Origin: Notospermus geniculatus
Taxonomy: Eukaryota; Nemertea; Pilidiophora; Heteronemertea; Lineidae
Reading direction: 5' to 3'
Assembly (NCBI GenBank): GCA_002633025.1
Contig: NMRB01000298.1
Location: forward strand, 338,615 to 402,614
DNA length: 64,000 nucleotides
In this document: one piece after another, positions 34,457-47,827 of the stretch
Numbering within the stretch: position 1 is the first letter of the stretch
How the letters are laid out: every line of letters starts with the position of its first letter
Made by a program: the position numbers and the translations under genes
The notes under the pieces: generated by a model
What the model was told of the DNA's origin: nothing
The model's database searches: none
What the model saw: only the letters and a program-made list of their open reading frames with translations

Positions 34457-34958
34457 AACAGGCACTGGCCTAGTTCATCAGTTATTTCCCCAGAAGTGTT
34501 CCAAAGTCAAGGTGTTTGAGTAAAGGTACCGAAAACCAGAAAAAATTGAGGTAGATTCCGTCACTCCTTTCAAGGATGAACTTTTTAAAAAAGATCAAAT
34601 GAATTTGAAATAAGATACAAATATTTGTCTACCAAAATTATCATCAGTAGTTTCTTATCCTTCTTGCCTGCTGCACTTTGTTTATTTTTTGTTATTTTAT
34701 GTTGAGTTACACTTTAAAAAGAAATTGACAGTTTGCCTTGTTTTGGGAATGAGGAAGACAGTTTCTTGTTGTTTTCTTTTATTGTGTCTTTGGTCATGTT
34801 GCAAAAATTGAGATCAGGATGTTGTACTGTGTGCCTTGGGGTTGGCTAAAGTAATTCTCAAAATGCTTTCAGATATACAGGTTGCATCGGTCAGGTTGGG
34901 GGCCCACTATGAATGGAACTCTACACTAGCGATGTTTAACATTTTACTGATGATGGCG

Positions 34959-35364
34959 GCGACTAACGCTGAGAGGGTAAATGTCGTCCTGGGTATATAC
35001 AAAGATTACCCAGGATCGCAATCTTTACTGGGTGTACTTTCGGTAGCCGAACATCGCCCAGCATCGTAGTATGACACCTGGATTTGAGGTTGTCTCACCC
35101 GTGGTCACGTGACCGCCTGAAGAATGTCATGAACAGCTACACTCAACAAGTAGCGTGGCACGAGACCACGAGGTTCCACGGGATTTCTAAATAGGCTATT
35201 TAGAAATCCCGTGGGATCTTAGGACTCATTCCTAGGCACCGATTGCGGATGCTGGGTGATGTTCGGCTACCGAAACTACACCCAGGGTATTGTTTTAGTG
35301 AAGACTGAGATCCTAGGTAATCTTTGTATATACCCAGGACGATATTTACCCTATCAGCCCGACT
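34959..35364. mobile_element. Foldback element with ~100 bp arms and an inner hairpin
   Basis: Arms 'gtcctgggtatatacaaaga' and 'ggtagccgaacatcgcccag' are both mirrored in the right half. Centre: an independent perfect hairpin at 35175-35215 ('ccacgggatttctaaata'). Confidence 0.85.
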
Positions 35365-35607
35365 AACTTATTCAGAAGTATTTCACAACAGTGAGCCTTT
35401 CCCATCTTCTGACCATGACATTTTACCAGATATTTTGTCCCAGATCAACAATCCTCGAACGGTCTATATCAGTTGATGTGATATTTTGTCAACAAAGATA
35501 TTGTCATTTATCTTTTAGTTTCTTCCAGCCCTGAGTTTCCCTTTTTTAGTGTACACCCAATATTTGTACAAATAAACGGCATTATACAAAATAGCAAGAT
35601 GGGAACG

Positions 35608-35834
35608 TTCTATAGAGATTTCCCAAGCCATGTGACGTCATAAAGTCCTCGCTGGACGTCAAATTGACCACGTGTTGAAGGAATGTCACGATGACGCAAT
35701 GACGTTATTTTGTGTGCTGTCGCGTCACGTCAGGTGTGAGGTCAATCCACGTGTAGCACCCTATTGACACCAGTTTGCGTCATTTTGACGTCCAGTCACA
35801 TGATTTGATGACGTCAGTGGGATTCCTCTATATA
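35608..35834. mobile_element. Foldback element with TGACGTCA in both arms
   Basis: Left 'ctatagagatttcccaagcc' + 'atgtgacgtca'; right inverse 'tatagaggaatcccactgac' + 'gtcatc'. Ends match those of 47968-48329. Confidence 0.68.
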
Positions 35835-36083
35835 CTTGGGAGAAAATCACCTCGAAACAAGACACGGCACAAGGTGCTTTTAAAAGCTGTCATAAGCAGA
35901 TACTTCCAGAATGAACAGCATCTCCGTCTGGGCAAAGAACAGGAGCAGCAGTCAATTATATCACAACTATTCTTCTTTTTGTCAATCAAACCGATATATT
36001 CATCTCAGAATCCCGAACACATATGCTGTGTTGAATTTTACAACAACACGCATAAAAAATAAAACAAGAAAGTGTAAACGTAA

Positions 36084-36389
36084 ATGGTGTTCTATAAAAA
36101 TGGTGTTCTATAAAAGCCGCTATATATGTTGGCACGGTCAAAACTAGGTGTTGATAAGGATTTCTGCATTTTTAAAAAGTTTTTTTTTGTTTGTTTTTAG
36201 CATCACCCACAAGTATCTGTTGTCTAGCCTAAAAATATTTAATCTTGCTTACACCGGGATCATGCATGGCATATGAATGCATGAGAATTAAAACACATGA
36301 AACATGAGCATAAACCTTCACTATTCACACTAAACATTTGGCACCACTATGTGTTTTGTATTCTGGCACCACTATTTGTTTTGTATTCT
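36084..36389. repeat. Two small tandem duplications
   Basis: 'atggtgttctataaaa' occurs twice near 36085-36116. 'ggcaccactatgtgttttgt' + 'attct' recurs with period 25 at 36340-36389. Confidence 0.7.
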
Positions 36390-36650
36390 GTCTCGAGAAG
36401 TGATAGTTTGATCGGGTAATTAATGCGCTTCATGGGGGGGTTGGCATACTTGTGGCGCTACCGCTGAAATCCCATACTTATGTCTCCTTATATCATTCGT
36501 TCTGCATTGTCATGAACATTTCATATCTCATCTTAGCTCCGAAACTATAGTGGCCTTAAAGATATGTAAGATGACAACGCATGCTCTTTGACTTTCATGA
36601 GAGGAGGTGAAACAGCTGATGGAAATGAAATAGATGAAGGAAGAGATGTA

Positions 36651-37134
36651 CACTGGTGGACAGAAAAATTAGGACACTTTCAAAATTCTAAGTCATTTTC
36701 CTCTTTTCTTTCCTTTTGTCTCTAACCACTATTTATTTTTCTTATTAATCAGAACATTTTTACCTTGGCAAGTGGGTTATATAATCCCATGAGATTGTCC
36801 ATGCCAAACTTTATTGACATGGGGTTGCTGATAGATGAATAACAAAGACAATCATGATGCGCTTCATCCATACTTCTCCCATCCAATAGCTTTAGCCTTT
36901 GAATTAGAGAGGCTTGAATGGCACCCATCGTAATTATCTTTGTTGTCCATGGATCAGCAACCCGTTGTCTATAAACTTTTGTATGGGCAATCAGAGGGGA
37001 TTATATAACTCACTTGCCAAGGTAAAAATGTCCTGATCAATAAGAAAAATAATTAATGGTTAGAGACAAAAGGAAGGCATAAGAGGAAAATGACTTAGAA
37101 TTTTGAAAATGTCCTCATATTTCTGTCCACCAGG
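36651..37134. mobile_element. TIR element 'cactggtggacagaaaaatt' (Tc1/mariner-like ends)
   Basis: The ~130 bp arms ('cactggtggacagaaaaatt' + 'aggacactttcaaaattcta' and beyond) are inverted at the right end. Flanked by TA on both sides. The ~230 bp between the arms contains no transposase. Confidence 0.86.
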
Positions 37135-37519
37135 GTAGGACTTACCTTGAAGCCATGCGACTTCAGACATGTGATGTGGAAATTAGAGGGCATGTGTTAA
37201 TGTATGATTAATGTATGAGTACTGGCTGGTCAGTTCATTCAACGTACATGTTTTAGCCTGAATGGTTTTTCTCTTCATCAAATTTTCTAAGTTCTTTTCA
37301 AGAATATGCCATTGGTGAGGCACATTTCTTTTATTTCCATTGAAGTCAAACAAGATGTCGACGACTGCGCGTTTACAGAAAATGTACATGGCAGCCATCT
37401 TGTATACATTACATACAGGATGAACTGTACATTTCAAAATCTTCACAAACGTACGAGAATGAGTTTTCTACAAAGGTGTCATGTGAATAGCAGAAATGCA
37501 CCTCAACAAAAAAAAGGTG

Positions 37520-37893
37520 TACCGTATTTTCGCGACTATAGGGCGCACCTGACTATAAGGCGCACCCCCTAATTTCACTCAAAATCTTTGATGAAATCCA
37601 TACATAAGACGCACCGGCGTATAAGGCGCAGTCCCATCAGTGAATGCTTCAGTGCATATTGTACACATACAATGTATGGTTGCTCGGTGTGCATTGACCA
37701 TTAGTGGTACAACACCCAACATGATTGATAGGCCTAATTATAGGGTCTGATTGCCTTGTTTGAACTTACTGACATCTAGTAAATTGTCGGACTCAAGCCA
37801 CAGATAAGGCACACCACCCTATAAGACGCACCCCCAATTTTAGACCCTTCTTCAAGGAAAAAGGCTGCGCCTTATAGCCCGAAAATTACGGTA
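37520..37893. mobile_element. Widespread 'taccgtattttcgcgactat' MITE
   Basis: Ends 'taccgtattttcgcgactat' and inverse 'taccgtaattttcgggctat', with 'aaggcgcac' words following on both sides. TA borders. Repeats with this terminus are familiar from many animal genomes. Confidence 0.87.
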
Positions 37894-40430
37894 TTTTGGG
37901 GAAACTACAAAGTTCGTGGAGAGGAAAAGTGTTTTAGGAGGAAGGCATGACAGAAAATGTCCGGCCATGGTGTGATACATACTACACAACAGGCGAATCG
38001 CACTCAATACAAAATGGTGCTTCAATGTCTTTGAAACTTTTCCGACTGCAGTGGGCGCTACACACCTTCACGCTGGCGGATAGGTTCAGACCATCACCGG
38101 AATAACAATTGGTGTTTCATTCTATATATATATATATAAATATAAATATAATTATATATGTATGTTGTTCAAGTTTCCATGGTTTTACATTAAATGTAAA
38201 AAGTAGATTTAGTCGTTTTCTGATACGGTTGGTTCAAAAGTAATTGGTTGTTGATGTTGTCTACTTGTACAGTGACGTTATGAACGGTTATTATATACAA
38301 AAAATGATTATGTGTAGTTATAATGCATGAATGTAGACTTAGAGCCTAGGCAACAAGAAATGAGCAAATTCTGTTTTCTGAACTTATGAATAAGGTAGCA
38401 TTAGTGGAGTTGGAAAGGCAATACTTGGGGTCAGAGGTCAGATCTGTCATTGATGGAGGCATCAGATTGGACTATAAGCGATGCCTCTCAAGAGGTCCGC
38501 GAGGTCTTTTGATAGCTAACAAATGAAATACTGGCGACACCTCACACGCCAAAATTTTCTCGACAGTTTTCCCTTGACACACATAGTCATGCACCCCCCC
38601 AAAAAGTTGGAAAGGGGGCAGTCCCCCCTCAAAAATATTTTGGTGGAAGCCCTGTGCACTGGATGCTTGCAACTTTAACTAGAATTTGAGTTTCTGTTTT
38701 GTCCTAACACCTAAAGGGTTAAGTGAAGTTGGCAACAATCAACTAATAAGCTCTAAATGTGGCATAAAAGCTGTTAATTATGAGTTACAATCACTCAGTA
38801 AATCCCTGCCATTATTCCGCCACCGGCGCTGACCCCCACCCCCTTCGGTATCAATTTTCAAGGTCGAGAATAACAAGAATAATGTAGCGGTCTCACCCAT
38901 TTCAATACGACAACCTTGAAGCTGAATAATTGGTAATGTTTCATTTTGAGAAGTCATAATCCAAATCACTCCTTTGTTCGGTGACAATTACTGAGGTTTA
39001 ACTGGTTTTGCATCTCTTGGATTCATTATCACATGCTATTAAGTATTCGGTGATGAATTAGCCAGTTTTTAGTGCCATTATTTACAGGCCCGGATCCTGG
39101 GGGCAAACAGCCGTGCCCCTCCCCCCAGTGTTTCCGCCAGGAATTTTTGTGAGGGGGGATGTAGAGAAAATTTGACAGAATTCTTGGTCAAAAACACAAA
39201 TTTTGACTTCGTGAGGGGAGATATCACCCCCGTCCCCCCTGGCCCCCTATTTTTCGGTGACCAACATTAGAAAAATTGCCCTTTTTCAAAGTGCCACAGA
39301 ATTGCCTTGTTATTTGTTGTCCACCAGATGCTGGGAAATCGCACCAATGGCCTTCTATATTTCAAAATTTTCTGGGCGATGGGAGAACCCCCAGACCCCC
39401 TCGCCATGGCTTTGCGCCTTCGGTACTGCAGCCTTCATCGGTCCCCCTGTGGCCTTCTGTGCCCCCCTTTCCCAGAATCCTGGATCCACCCCTGGTTTGA
39501 GTGATACTGAGGCACGTAGCAGCTCAATCTGATGATGACCTCTAGCTTTGTGGATGATTTGACACACGCCCGTGTTTTCAACAAGGCCCTAAAAATGAAC
39601 AGTTTTATAATGGTACTACCTGAAACAAAGACAAAGCTATTGAAATTTACTATGAAATTTTTAAGATCTGTTTTCACAAACGTTAGGGAATAATGCCATC
39701 CCTGGCACAATGGCATTAAAGTTACTCGGACCACAGTTTAGCCCGCGGCATGATTTCAGTAAATCACACTCGGAACAGGATGTCAGTTGTGACAGTGTTG
39801 ATTTAGCACCACGGAGTGGTCGATCTGCTGTATGGTTTGTCGGCTCGGAGATAATAACTGGGGTCATATGACCAACAGTCAGCCATGTCGCATTGCCATG
39901 TCGCGTTTCAAAAGCTTCCGAGTGATAAAGATCAGGCTATCGCTATGATTATCCTAATGTCCACTTTCTAAATTGAGACATTGCCGAAGGGGGTGGACTT
40001 GTGGTCAGGGGGTGGCCACCGTCGTTGTCCAGCGCGTTCAGTTCTCAAGTGACTGCGTGGCAATCCTTGTGCGAGGGCGGCAGGCCATTTTCATCGGAGG
40101 CCTTTAATTAATAACATGGTCATCTCAATAATGAGAGTGTCAACTACTTATCATTTACTCCCTCTTTTGATAACATCAGCATTAATACATTAAAAGCTGG
40201 GTGTATCTTACACTAAATCTCTTATCCTGTCCCAATGGAATTATACAAATGTAAAGATCTCTTGGGAAAATCATACATTGCAAACTTTGTGAATCTGGTA
40301 ATTTTGGACTTCAGCAGTCACTAATGAATTGAGGAGAGATACTGAATGAAAACGATGACAGTTAGGTACCAGCGCTGTGCTGGTAATTCTGTCCTCTGCC
40401 AAAAAGAATCCATCTTCTGGTACTGAGCTG
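37894..40430. other. Non-coding stretch with repeat fragments
   Basis: AT microsatellite at 38124-38160. 39088-39495 has possible hAT-like ends ('caggcccggatcctggggg' and inverse 'caggggtggatccaggattc') with 'cagtgtttccgccagg' inside. No gene seen. Confidence 0.5.
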
Positions 40431-40770
40431 TTAGGTGGCTTTCCATTGGAGCATTTCCGTCCGCGGAATTCTGTGCCAAAAATTCGATCCAATTCATTTT
40501 CATTTAGGTGTTTCCATGAACGTGTTTCGGCAATCGCGAGACAAGCGCGAGAGGATCGACTTTTTTTCAACTCTTGCGCTGATTGCACATGATTTTTGAG
40601 CCATGCTGAAAGTATGTACGCGGCCACAAATCGTCAGGGGAACATGACGGCAGTACCAATTCGGCGCCAAAACATCTGTGTCGTAACGCTTGAATGGAAA
40701 AGGCCATTGAACTCGCACGCGTCTCGCTTGCCTCGCGCGCAGAAACGCTCCAATGGAAAGCCACCCTTAC
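40431..40770. mobile_element. Foldback MITE 'ttaggtggctttccattgga'
   Basis: The left 'ttaggtggctttccattgga' + 'gc' is mirrored by 'gctccaatggaaagccaccc' at the right end. The inside also shows paired 'cgcgaga/tctcgc' words. 340 bp. Confidence 0.82.
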
Positions 40771-41056
40771 ACACATTTCTTCAACTGTCAGTTCCCTCCT
40801 CCCATAGCAGGGCTTTGCTCTCGCTCCTCTCCATACACTCCTGGGAATGGACGAAGAGGAGAGAGGTAAAAACCCCTGCTGTTGGAGGACGCTATCCCTG
40901 GCCCTCCAAATGTGGGAAAGTGATTTGCCAAAATGTAAAGCAGTTTGAGTTCACCAGCAAAATCAATTGAAATTTCAGTCTGTCACACAACCATTGACTT
41001 CGTAAATATTTTTGCATCCATGCTTTACTTTATGACCCCCCCCCCCCCTTTAGACA

Positions 41057-41142
41057 NNNNNNNNNNNNNNNNNNNNNNNNNNNNNNNNNNNNNNNNNNNN
41101 NNNNNNNNNNNNNNNNNNNNNNNNNNNNNNNNNNNNNNNNNN
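41057..41142. other. Assembly gap (86 N)
   Basis: Run of N directly after a poly-C stretch. Reading frames crossing it are meaningless. Confidence 0.99.
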
Positions 41143-41340
41143 GACAACAATGTCACCTTGAGAGCTTTGTCTTGTTGCCAGATTTTCCAATCGAATTGAC
41201 ATAAATTTTGAACACAGAAATCTGGATTCTGCTAAAATTTTGTTGAGCAGCTGAAAAAATTCCATCTGAAATTTATCTCAAAATATCAGCCAACAGGTTG
41301 CTGTATCTGAGGAAGTCGTCTAGTTAGAATTCAACAGAAT

Positions 41341-41568
41341 GCAAAAGACCTGGTGTCTGGGAAAAAGACCTGGCACTGGTGTCTGGGGAAAAGACCTGGT
41401 ACCTGGGAAAAAGACCTGGTATCTGGGAAAAAGACCAGGTATTTGGGAAAAAGACCTGGTATCTGGGAAAAGACCTGGTGTCTGGGGAAAAGACATGGTA
41501 CCTGGTGAAAAGACCTGGTATCTAGGAAAAAAAGACCTGGTATCTGGGAAAAAGATCTGGTATCTGTA
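41341..41568. repeat. Minisatellite 'aaagacctggtatctggga', about 12 units
   Basis: Units of 16-20 bp vary between 'atctggg', 'gtctggg' and 'acctggg'. The open frames on both strands are a by-product of the repeat. Confidence 0.93.
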
Positions 41569-41570
41569 TT

Positions 41571-42333
41571 TTAATGAGGTACCCAGTGGCGCCATCTCCT
41601 GACATGTACAGGACTAATATTGCCTTTTCAAATATTCATTCCCCTTTTTTATCAGTTCAGAACAATGGAATTTGCTGAAATTTTGTTAACATTAGCATAA
41701 CCAGAAAGAAATTTAATGACAAAGAAGCACAAATGAGGCATGAGAGTGCTCAGTTGTCCTTATCTACCGCTTATATAAACTGACAAAGTCTGCCAGCTGA
41801 CATGTAGCAAACCAAACACAAACGCTTATTTTTCATCCTGTGATGAACCTGTAGGTTTTTGCGACTATTATTCTAGGATTGCTGAGATTTTTTTTAAAAA
41901 CTTGTATCAGAAAAATTTAGTTTTCCTCATCGTGTCGAATCATCAGATGATCTAAGACAGAGCTCAGAAGTGAAACTGTTCGTCTCCACCTGGAGAACCT
42001 GGTGCTGATACGTGGATAGGCCCTTAATGCACCCTGAATCGATTATTGTCTATTGAGGATCAAAACTTTTGATAACGAGGAGTTGTTCATTTCAGTTCAT
42101 GCTTTTCCTGGTTTCATAGAATTCCACACCAACATTGGATATGTTGGAGGGTCGTTTCAACAGTCGATAGAGTCTGTTTAGACAACAGAGCATGTGTACA
42201 TTCTTGTGGTCATCTGATTCGTCTTGCTGACCTATCAAAATAGGATCAGTTAAAAATTCTTGGGTTTTTCATCATGTCCTTTCTCTTTACAGAGTTTTTA
42301 AAATGTCTCCTTTCATTAAAAGAAGAGTCGAAA
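41571..42333. other. Non-coding stretch, nothing recognised
   Basis: No motif-bearing ORF and no clear inverted repeat. Confidence 0.4.
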
Positions 42334-42605
42334 TACAGTACGTTGCACAATTGACCTCCCTTTATCCGCGTACCTCCCGAGGACGTGACGCGGAAGGTAT
42401 GCTTCAGTTCATCGCATATGGTACGGGTGCGTCACGCGTCTCTTTTGCGTGACGTCAGGTGAATGACGTTACGTCTTCACTGCGCGCCTTCCATGACACC
42501 GCGCCACGTCCTCGGAAGATACCAGGACGGTACGTGCATGACGCTGCATGTGGTAGGCGGCTGGTGCGCACCGCGGAAGGGAGGTCAATTGTGCAACGTA
42601 CTGTA
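42334..42605. mobile_element. Palindromic MITE 'tacagtacgttgcacaattg'
   Basis: Left 'tacagtacgttgcacaattg' + 'acctccctt' is perfectly mirrored at the right end. TA borders. GC-rich core with 'gacgtgacgcgg' words. 272 bp. Confidence 0.9.
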
Positions 42606-42941
42606 GGAATCCTGGCCACTCATCAAAATAAGAATTAAGACTTAATAAAGAGCTCACTATTCTTATAAACTGTACGTTAATGTGAGTTGTCCTCTTTATT
42701 TTCAGCCGCGCCTGCAGCCTCGGGCAAAGAGGTTAACGAGAAAGTTGTAATGCACCTGCATAAATTGCCAGGATAATTAGACTTTAATATCATTTCTTCC
42801 AGATAATAATTACATGTTCTTTTGAATTGATAACTGTATTAAGTTCATGGTTGAGTTTTCAATTTCAGGTGACCCTATTCAACATGTTCGTCGTGACAGT
42901 CAACAGTACACTACTACCGTCGAGTAACAAACTCTCACTTC
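42606..42941 (+). other. Possible short exon, unassigned
   Basis: After an acceptor-like 'ttattttcag' near 42705 the frame reads APAASGKEVNEKVVMHLHKL then a stop. The codon use looks protein-like, but no homology is recognised and no partner exon is seen, so this is only a candidate. Confidence 0.15.
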
Positions 42942-43520
42942 TAAGGCCAGACTTTTTTTATACCTTGTTTTGCGCACTTCGATTTCCCGAGGTTTGCAGA
43001 GGTGGTCGGAAAAAAATAAAAATAAAAATTTATGTATTCTCTTCACTTCAATTTCCCGAGGTTTGCAGAGGTGGTCGGAAAAAAAATTATTTCCTCTCTT
43101 CACTTCGATTTGCAGAGGTGGTCGGAAAAAAATGAAAATAAAAATTTATTTCCTCCCTTCACAAAAGCATTCTATAAAACAAGCAGAGCGGAGGAAGAAA
43201 TTAAAATAAAGTTTTATTTCAAAATAAATCTTTATTGTTCTAACTACGACAGACCGCTCATAAGACGACGATTGTGATTGGTCTTAACAGGCGCATAGTG
43301 TGGTTCCTAGCCGTTAGGTGCCGCGAGCTGATTAGATTTTTCGGGCGGGAATGGCGGTGGTCCGAATAAAAATAATGATAAATTTTAATTTTTTTTTCTA
43401 TTTTGAGCAATTTTGAACGTTGCAGGTTTGCAAAATGGTCAAAAAGATTTTTGTTTGTTTTTGGAATTACTGCGACTTCGGCGGGTTTGCTAAACAAGAT
43501 ATAAAAAAAGTCTGGCCTAA
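42942..43520. mobile_element. Foldback element 'taaggccagacttttttta' with internal tandem repeats
   Basis: Left 'taaggccagactttttttat' + 'accttgtttt'; right inverse 'ttaggccagacttttttta' + 'tatcttgttt'. Inside, 'ggtttgcagaggtggtcgga' recurs three times in ~70 bp steps. Fragments lie at 19400 and 56380. Confidence 0.82.
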
Positions 43521-44390
43521 GTAGCGTTTCCTGCATCCTTTTAAGGTTCTAATTCTGATAAAACCAGAGAGGGAAACAACAAATTGTTATTGACTCCTGA
43601 ACCTTGTATAGTTTAGCTACTGCTTATGATACTTATCATGTATTTTACTTCAGACCAATACCAATTTCAGAGACGAATCACATCAGTGCGATGCCATACT
43701 GTCAGCAAACATACACCAAAGTTGCCTTTAGCACAATCAGCTCTCAACTCTTTTCAACATGGACAGAACTTTGAACTTAACTGGCAGGAAAACAAACACT
43801 GTTTAACTACCCTTATACTTTAAAAAAAATTCCAAGTGCTGATCTGATGCAGCGTCCGCTGTCTGACTTATTTCGGATTTGTGACAACAAAAGCCAAGGG
43901 GCAGCTCCACCTATTGGTTTTAAGTGAAGGTCAGTGACATAAGTGACACTTTTGTTCAGCAGAGGGCACTTTTAATAAAATGGCCCCAAACAGAGGGTAG
44001 GTAGGCAACCGGCGTCACCAGCATAGCAGTCAGGGTAGGCAACCAGCATCAACAGCAGTCATGACGGCGTTTACAATTTATACTTGTATCTACACAACAG
44101 TCTAGCCTTTTATACGACAGTTCATTGAGACAGTTTTCAAATCCCTGCGACGGGACTTTAGGTAAAGCTGAACTTACATTATGCACCTTAGATATATAAC
44201 TTTATATACAACAATGCTGATTAAAAGAGGACCAATGATCACTATGGGCATTCAAGTGTTATCTGTCCATGCAATTACAGACATATGTATCTTGCAGCAA
44301 ATACATTTCACAATTTTTAGATAGTAGACTAGAAATTTGGGTACATGTGCATTTCATGATCAAATATCTGTCCTGGTGGCAATGCCAGGT
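43521..44390. other. Non-coding stretch, nothing firm recognised
   Basis: 'ggtaggcaacc-gc-tca' recurs twice near 43998-44060. Confidence 0.4.
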
Positions 44391-44600
44391 GATGCCACTC
44401 TACGCCCTCAGATGATGCCATCTATGGCCTCAGATGATGCCACTCTATGCCTCAGATGATGCCATCTATGGCCTCAGATGATGCCATCTACGGCCTCAGA
44501 TGATGCCACTCTATAGCCTCAGATGATGCCACTCTATAGCCTCAGATGATGCCACTCTACGGCCTCAGATGATGCCACTCTACGCCTCAGACATTATGCC
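44391..44600. repeat. Minisatellite 'cctcagatgatgccactcta', about 9 units
   Basis: Units of 21-24 bp, alternating 'gccactctatgg/acg' and 'gccatctatgg' variants. Confidence 0.93.
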
Positions 44601-45312
44601 TCTGTTTGCAGATATTACCCTTAAGGTATCCCCCAATTGTTCATGCACAGCCACAGGTTATGCCAAAACATGTTGGACATGTACAAAAATTTCAAGTCTA
44701 CTTTTGGTTTGTCATAATGGTGCATATGACCTTTTTTACATGCGCATTATAAGGTTTAAATCAGTTCATGTTTCAGTTTATTCAATGTTGATTGGTACAA
44801 ATGCATCTGAGCCCAGACTACACCACTTAACTACAACATCACAGTCCGACTCCAACAAAGCCTGGAGATATGTCCTTTCCATACAAAATAACACTGAGAA
44901 TGAACCCCCGTTAGTTCATTCATCCACTTATTGTTTACTACACCAGCACATTGATCTATACTCCCAAATCTGTCATCTCAACACACATAATATCACAACA
45001 TATATGAATTTGATAAATTAACCTGAATGTTGATATTTTCACTGTGTTCTTATCAGTGTTGTTATACCCAGTAAAGAAATGTCATGTACCAGTAGATCTA
45101 AATATTTTCTATGACCCTGCGTTCCCAAAACGTCCCTTTTGATAATTTTCATTGTAACTGAATAATTGTGAAACAAAATTTCAGATATGACCAGTGAATT
45201 ATTATTCGCCATCATTCAAACTGAGAATGATTGCATATGTTGATCAACAAACCCAGTGAAACAAGATTTCTCACAATGGTAATGTGAAAGAGTTTGCATT
45301 CCAGTGAGAGAC

Positions 45313-45503
45313 TAAGGGACCTTCTCAAAATAAATTTCTGTGGATTTTGAGAAAAAATGAAGCAAAATTCAATGTGTGGTGCCCTGGAATGGTTAAGCCA
45401 GAAGGGTATCAAGAAACGAAATTTTGGCCATGAAATGAAAAACCCCTCCCCCAGATGAAAACATTTCATCTTAGGCTTCAAATTTATTTTGAGAAGGTCC
45501 CTA
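45313..45503. mobile_element. Short MITE 'agggaccttctcaaaataaa'
   Basis: 'agggaccttctcaaaataaa' + 'tt' is perfectly mirrored at 45480-45502. About 190 bp, AT-rich core. Confidence 0.83.
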
Positions 45504-47827
45504 ATATTTTGCAACTGCTTATAAACCCGGTAAGATGATTTACATGTTCTTAAGCCCGGTAAGATTTTTTGTGTGTCAGTAAACCCGGTTATTTGAAGGT
45601 TCGCAACATGGACAATGGAGATATCTGGAGGAACCTAAGGCAGCATTTACAAACTTCATGCAATTACAGCGAACTGTTGAGAAGGAATTTTGTGCCACCC
45701 AAACTCGGTTCTGGACTTTGTATATTTTGCATGGTCCGCCACAGCCTTGTTACCTTCGATGGACTGAGGGTTTCACCAACCCCCTACAAACTGCGAACGG
45801 TGACAAATCATGGAATGTTGAGAACGAGCCAGCTTCGGCTGGCAAATTGAAATTGGTTTTAGTGTGAAATAATTTGGGGGTTACCGGTAAATGTTGCCCT
45901 CAGTCCTTGTAGGTACATTGAAATAACTTTGGCATAGCTCAGACAGGGTCACTTTTCCAGCCAGTCTCTTTTTCATCCTAGTGTATGTATTTAAATGAAT
46001 TTCCCGGTCACATTTATGTATATAAATTAACATAATGAGCATTGTTGTCATGAAGTTCTTGGTAAGTAATATTTTCATCTCTAAATTGTGTGAATCAACA
46101 TATGTTGGGCCTACTTTCAGTGTCAAACAGCACATTGGTGTAAACGCAAGATGGTTGGTGTGTTCGATGTAGGACAAGTAAAGGTATATTGAAATATTGC
46201 ATATGTCAAACAATGAACATGGTTCTCAATTTGGAAATTTCCCTTTGTTTCATAAGTCACAGTCAGTTATATAGGCATGATTGGACTTAAAAACCAAAGA
46301 CGAAATTCAGTTTTTTTATTGTAGGCCCCAACACGAGAGGGAACAACCTTCTATGTCTTCGTCTTCTAACCTACGGGGCGGTCATATTATTGTAAGTTCT
46401 GCTGAAGGTCACTCACTGGAGATTAGAATCTTTTCTTGGGTAGGCTCCCTGTCGGCCCAAGACAGTATTCAATGTGCAACCAGATGTCTATTTTATTTTT
46501 ATGCCTCCAGAAATACGAGTGTCGCCTGCTTCGACAGGTATCGCTAGTTCAGTCTACATATTGCAACCGTGTCTAAAACGATAGTCTACATACAACTACT
46601 CTCCGAGAAAGAAAGTTCATATGATTTGTTTGATATCAAGAAAACTGAGCGAATCTGTACGGGTTGAAATTGTGGCAAATTGTATCCATTCTCAAGGTGC
46701 CAACTTTATACAAAATATTTCTTCCAAACTCCCAATGGTCAGAAATCTTATGTACATGTGAATCTTTGAAAAGTGCTGAACTACACCCTCAATCTGTATT
46801 TGTAGGCCCATACGTATCAGAAGCAGTAACTGATATTTCAGCGTCAATAATTTATGAAAGATTTACAGTTTCCAAGAGCAATGGTTGCATGAGAGTAGTC
46901 CAGCAATTTCAAATCGAAAATAAACTGTTTTCAGTGCTAATTCACTGGTTCCCATACCATTAATTTTTGTCGTCTGGTCTTTCAAACTGCCATACATGCA
47001 CCATTAATACAATGACCAANTCTCCGATTCACAACAAACAGGTTTGAAAAGCACCCGAATATTCTCTCATGCAAACTATTCCTGCACGATAAACAGTCGT
47101 TTTGGTGGCTCCAGGCAAAGCAGTTACTTGAACCTCTCAGTTATTGCCTGTTACATTTTTACTGTCACTTTAACACGGCGATTTTTAAAGGCTGTGAAAT
47201 GCAAAGCAGTGTATCAAATTTTCTCATCAATGCAGTGACGGATGATTTATATGAGTAAAACTTCCATGAGTTTCCCAGAACGTTGGACATTTTAGGATAT
47301 CCTTCCACATTTCCCAGCAAATATGTCTTTAAGTTGGCTGATGTTTTTTTCTGGGCGTAATCCTTAAAGATTTCTGATAAATCTGATGTAGGTCAGCGGG
47401 AATATTATTAGCACCCAACCTCGTCCCCTAACACTAGTAGGCAGAACCATCAGTTCATTATGAACGTAACTGATAACTCAATCTCGTGATTACTTGGGAA
47501 GGTTGAATTTGCAGGCTCCTTACTCAGGCTAAGTTTCTCCAAGAGGCACAAACAAGGCAGGAACTAAAAAACTACACAAAATGATGGGTCAAAAATGCGA
47601 ACTGTGAGACAAATTTAGCCATTTGATTCTTGTTTTGTTTACAGTTTTGTACCTAAATCTATTTGTTATACCCCATTCATTTCTTTATTCCTTGATGGTA
47701 AGTTAGTGTTGCACGATTTTTATTGTTTTTTTGGTAAATCCCTCTATTTTAAAAGGATTTTTTCAAGATGAGTCCCTAAGTTGTAACTTTTACTCCCTCC
47801 CGGTCATATTATGACAAGACTAGATAA
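45504..47827. other. Non-coding stretch, no gene supported
   Basis: An acceptor-like 'ttttttattgtag' at 46312-46324 precedes an open frame of about 75 codons (to 46546). It has no recognisable motif and is not called. A single N is at 47020. Confidence 0.35.

Noticed and set aside
41339-41602. Repetitive open frames on both strands (KTWYLGK-type repeat)
   Set aside because: Pure by-product of the minisatellite unit; there is no start context or flanking exon.
44391-44600. Possible CRISPR-like array
   Set aside because: Units are contiguous with no unique spacers, and the genome is eukaryotic; it is a minisatellite.
46281-46547. Frame preceded by an acceptor-like tract
   Set aside because: No recognisable domain and no partner exons; not enough to call a gene.
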